Assembly: GCA_015233515.1 (NCBI GenBank)
Contig: JADFXS010000045.1
Coordinates: forward strand, 1 to 16,118
DNA length: 16,118 bases
DNA from: Deltaproteobacteria bacterium
GTDB lineage: Bacteria; Desulfobacterota; Desulfarculia; Adiutricales; JAGVGV01
Direction of reading: 5' to 3'
Shown here: piece after piece, positions 15,002 to 16,118 of the stretch
Position numbering within the stretch: position 1 is the stretch's first letter
How the letters are laid out: each line of letters opens with the position of its first letter
Made by a program: the position numbers and the translations under genes
Notes under the pieces: generated by a model
What the model saw: the letters and a program-made list of their open reading frames with translations, nothing else
Databases searched by the model: none
Told to the model about the DNA's origin: nothing

Positions 15002-15036
15002 ACCCAGTCATTGATAATCAACCATTCGGAGAGACT

Positions 15037-15174
15037 ATGATTTTCCTTGCTGACCTTCTGTTGCCCCACGCGGAAAGAGCATGCCGCGTCGCGTTTAAAA
15101 AACAAATTGAAAAAAATGATCCATTTGTCATCCGACTTCAGGAACCATGCATCTTACAAAGAACCGGCGCATAG
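15037..15174 (+). CDS. Short ORF (45 residues), doubtful
   Basis: ATG 15037 follows GGAGAG at 15029-15034 and is followed by 45 codons ending at TAG 15172. The product starts MIFLADLLLPHAERACRV and ends in LQRTGA, with no recognised domain. It ends 18 bases before the proposed TTG start of the transporter and could be a leader peptide or chance. The evidence is position and a ribosome-binding site only. Confidence 0.2.
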   Translation: MIFLADLLLPHAERACRVAFKKQIEKNDPFVIRLQEPCILQRTGA

Positions 15175-15192
15175 ATTAAGAGGATATGATTT

Positions 15193-16118
15193 TTGGACAG
15201 CACGCCGCCATATGCCGAAAAACCGCAGGAGGTCGAAGCTGACTCCGCAGCCGCGAAGGAAGTTGCAAGGCTGCTGGTAAAAATTATGTTTATTCGCAAG
15301 GCGAAGGTTTCACGGAACAATAAACTTACAGGCAGAAACCGACTCAAGTCTTTGAAAAAAAATATGTTTGGCGGCGTTGTCGGCAATGTTCTTGAATGGT
15401 ACGATTTTGCGATTTTTGGCTTTTTGGCCCCCCTAATCGGAGAGAAGTTCTTTCCTTCGAACGACCCTTTGGATTCACTCCTTAGCGCGTTCAGCGTTTT
15501 TGCGGCAGCCTACCTCGTACGGCCTCTTGGAGGAATATTATTCGGCTACATCGGCGACCAATTCGGTCGCCAGAAAGCTCTCCAACTTTCAGTGATGATG
15601 ATGGCCGTGCCCACATTTCTTATCGGCCTTTTACCCACCCATGCGGAGATCGGATCGTTAGCTCCCGTCATTCTCGTTTTGCTGCGCCTAGCACAAGGGC
15701 TATCCGTGGGGGGGGAGTATGTCGGATCGATAGCCTTTGTCGCCGAGACGGCCCCGGTCGAACAACGAGGTTATTTCAGCAGTTGGACCTTTTCGAGTTG
15801 CTATGGCGGAATGATGTTGGGTTCGCTGAGTGCTGTTAGTCTCAACGCCATTCTGGGGCCTCAGGCCATGGCGAACTGGGGTTGGCGCTTGCCATTTCTT
15901 TCGGGAATAATCATTGGCATCGTGGGCCTTTGGATGCGCAAAGAACTTACAGAAACACCCGTTTTTGAAAAAATGAAAGCAGAGGGTACTATCGGCGGCA
16001 ATCCCCTTGCGGAAGCGGTGCGACTGGTCCCCGAGCGCATCTTCCACGCCTCGATGTTGGTCATTCTCGTAGGCGGCGGATTCTACCTCCTTTTTATTTG
16101 GTGGCCTACGCTTTTGAG
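15193..16118 (+). CDS. MHS-family (metabolite:H+ symporter) MFS transporter, 3' end outside window
   Basis: This inner-membrane proton symporter belongs to the MHS group, which takes up small organic acids and zwitterions such as alpha-ketoglutarate, citrate, shikimate, proline or glycine betaine. Diagnostic segments are GNVLEWYDFAIFGFLAP in the first membrane helix, the MFS motif GYIGDQFGRQKAL between helices 2 and 3, RLAQGLSVGGEY in helix 4 with the family's SVGGE, and ETAPVEQRG after it. The frame stays open to the window end, covering roughly the first 309 residues of a usual 430-550. I chose TTG 15193 because AAGAGGA at 15178-15184 lies eight bases upstream. ATG 15286 and ATG 15364 are alternatives without clear ribosome-binding sites; the latter would start right at the first helix. 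It diverges from the GntR gene. Confidence 0.85.
   Translation, partial: MDSTPPYAEKPQEVEADSAAAKEVARLLVKIMFIRKAKVSRNNKLTGRNRLKSLKKNMFGGVVGNVLEWYDFAIFGFLAPLIGEKFFPSNDPLDSLLSAFSVFAAAYLVRPLGGILFGYIGDQFGRQKALQLSVMMMAVPTFLIGLLPTHAEIGSLAPVILVLLRLAQGLSVGGEYVGSIAFVAETAPVEQRGYFSSWTFSSCYGGMMLGSLSAVSLNAILGPQAMANWGWRLPFLSGIIIGIVGLWMRKELTETPVFEKMKAEGTIGGNPLAEAVRLVPERIFHASMLVILVGGGFYLLFIWWPTLL

Overview
The window looks like an accessory catabolic region from an anaerobic, Gram-negative-type bacterium. I favour the Desulfobacterota (former Deltaproteobacteria), inferred from an MttB-superfamily methyltransferase paired with a B12-binding corrinoid protein, a long-form urocanate hydratase, dipeptide-type ABC importers, an FCD-type GntR regulator and a relic of an SbsA-type Ig-like domain. 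No rRNA, tRNA or CRISPR array was seen.

Layout. (1) 1-1199: the 3' end of an MttB-superfamily methyltransferase gene, interrupted by a one-base frameshift, followed by its cognate corrinoid protein. (2) 1314-3335: long-form urocanate hydratase (hutU). (3) 3378-9445: a peptide/opine-type ABC importer in the order dead binding protein, two ATPases, two permeases, intact binding protein, closed by a strong rho-independent terminator. (4) 9611-10636, minus strand: a CtBP/phosphoglycerate-dehydrogenase-like 2-hydroxyacid dehydrogenase. (5) 10637-11363: a divergent intergenic region with a decayed IS630-type transposase fragment and a pair of operator-like inverted repeats. (6) 11364-12999: both subunits of a two-chain aconitase X (AcnX) dehydratase, overlapping by 14 bases. 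(7) 13011-13452: a composite pseudogene. Its start matches a pterin-binding methyltetrahydrofolate:corrinoid methyltransferase and its remainder matches the C-terminus of imidazolonepropionase (hutI). (8) 13488-14123, minus strand: a GntR/FCD regulator. (9) 14124-15192: mostly non-coding, holding an Ig-like (Big_5) relic and a possible promoter. (10) 15193 to the end: an MHS-family MFS transporter, cut by the window edge.

How the parts may work together. Living and dead genes point to one theme: corrinoid-dependent demethylation (methyltransferase, corrinoid protein, methyl-H4folate methyltransferase relic) next to imidazole-ring catabolism (urocanase plus a hutI relic), with dedicated uptake and a 2-hydroxyacid dehydrogenase/AcnX branch. 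A plausible but unproven reading is breakdown of an N-methylated amino acid, such as histidine betaine (hercynine) or an ergothioneine-related compound. A proline-betaine-type substrate is the alternative, because bacterial AcnX can be cis-3-hydroxy-L-proline dehydratase. At least five relics (methyltransferase frameshift, binding protein, IS630, MeTr/hutI chimera, Ig-like domain) show that the region is being remodelled or is eroding. Some frameshifts could be assembly errors.
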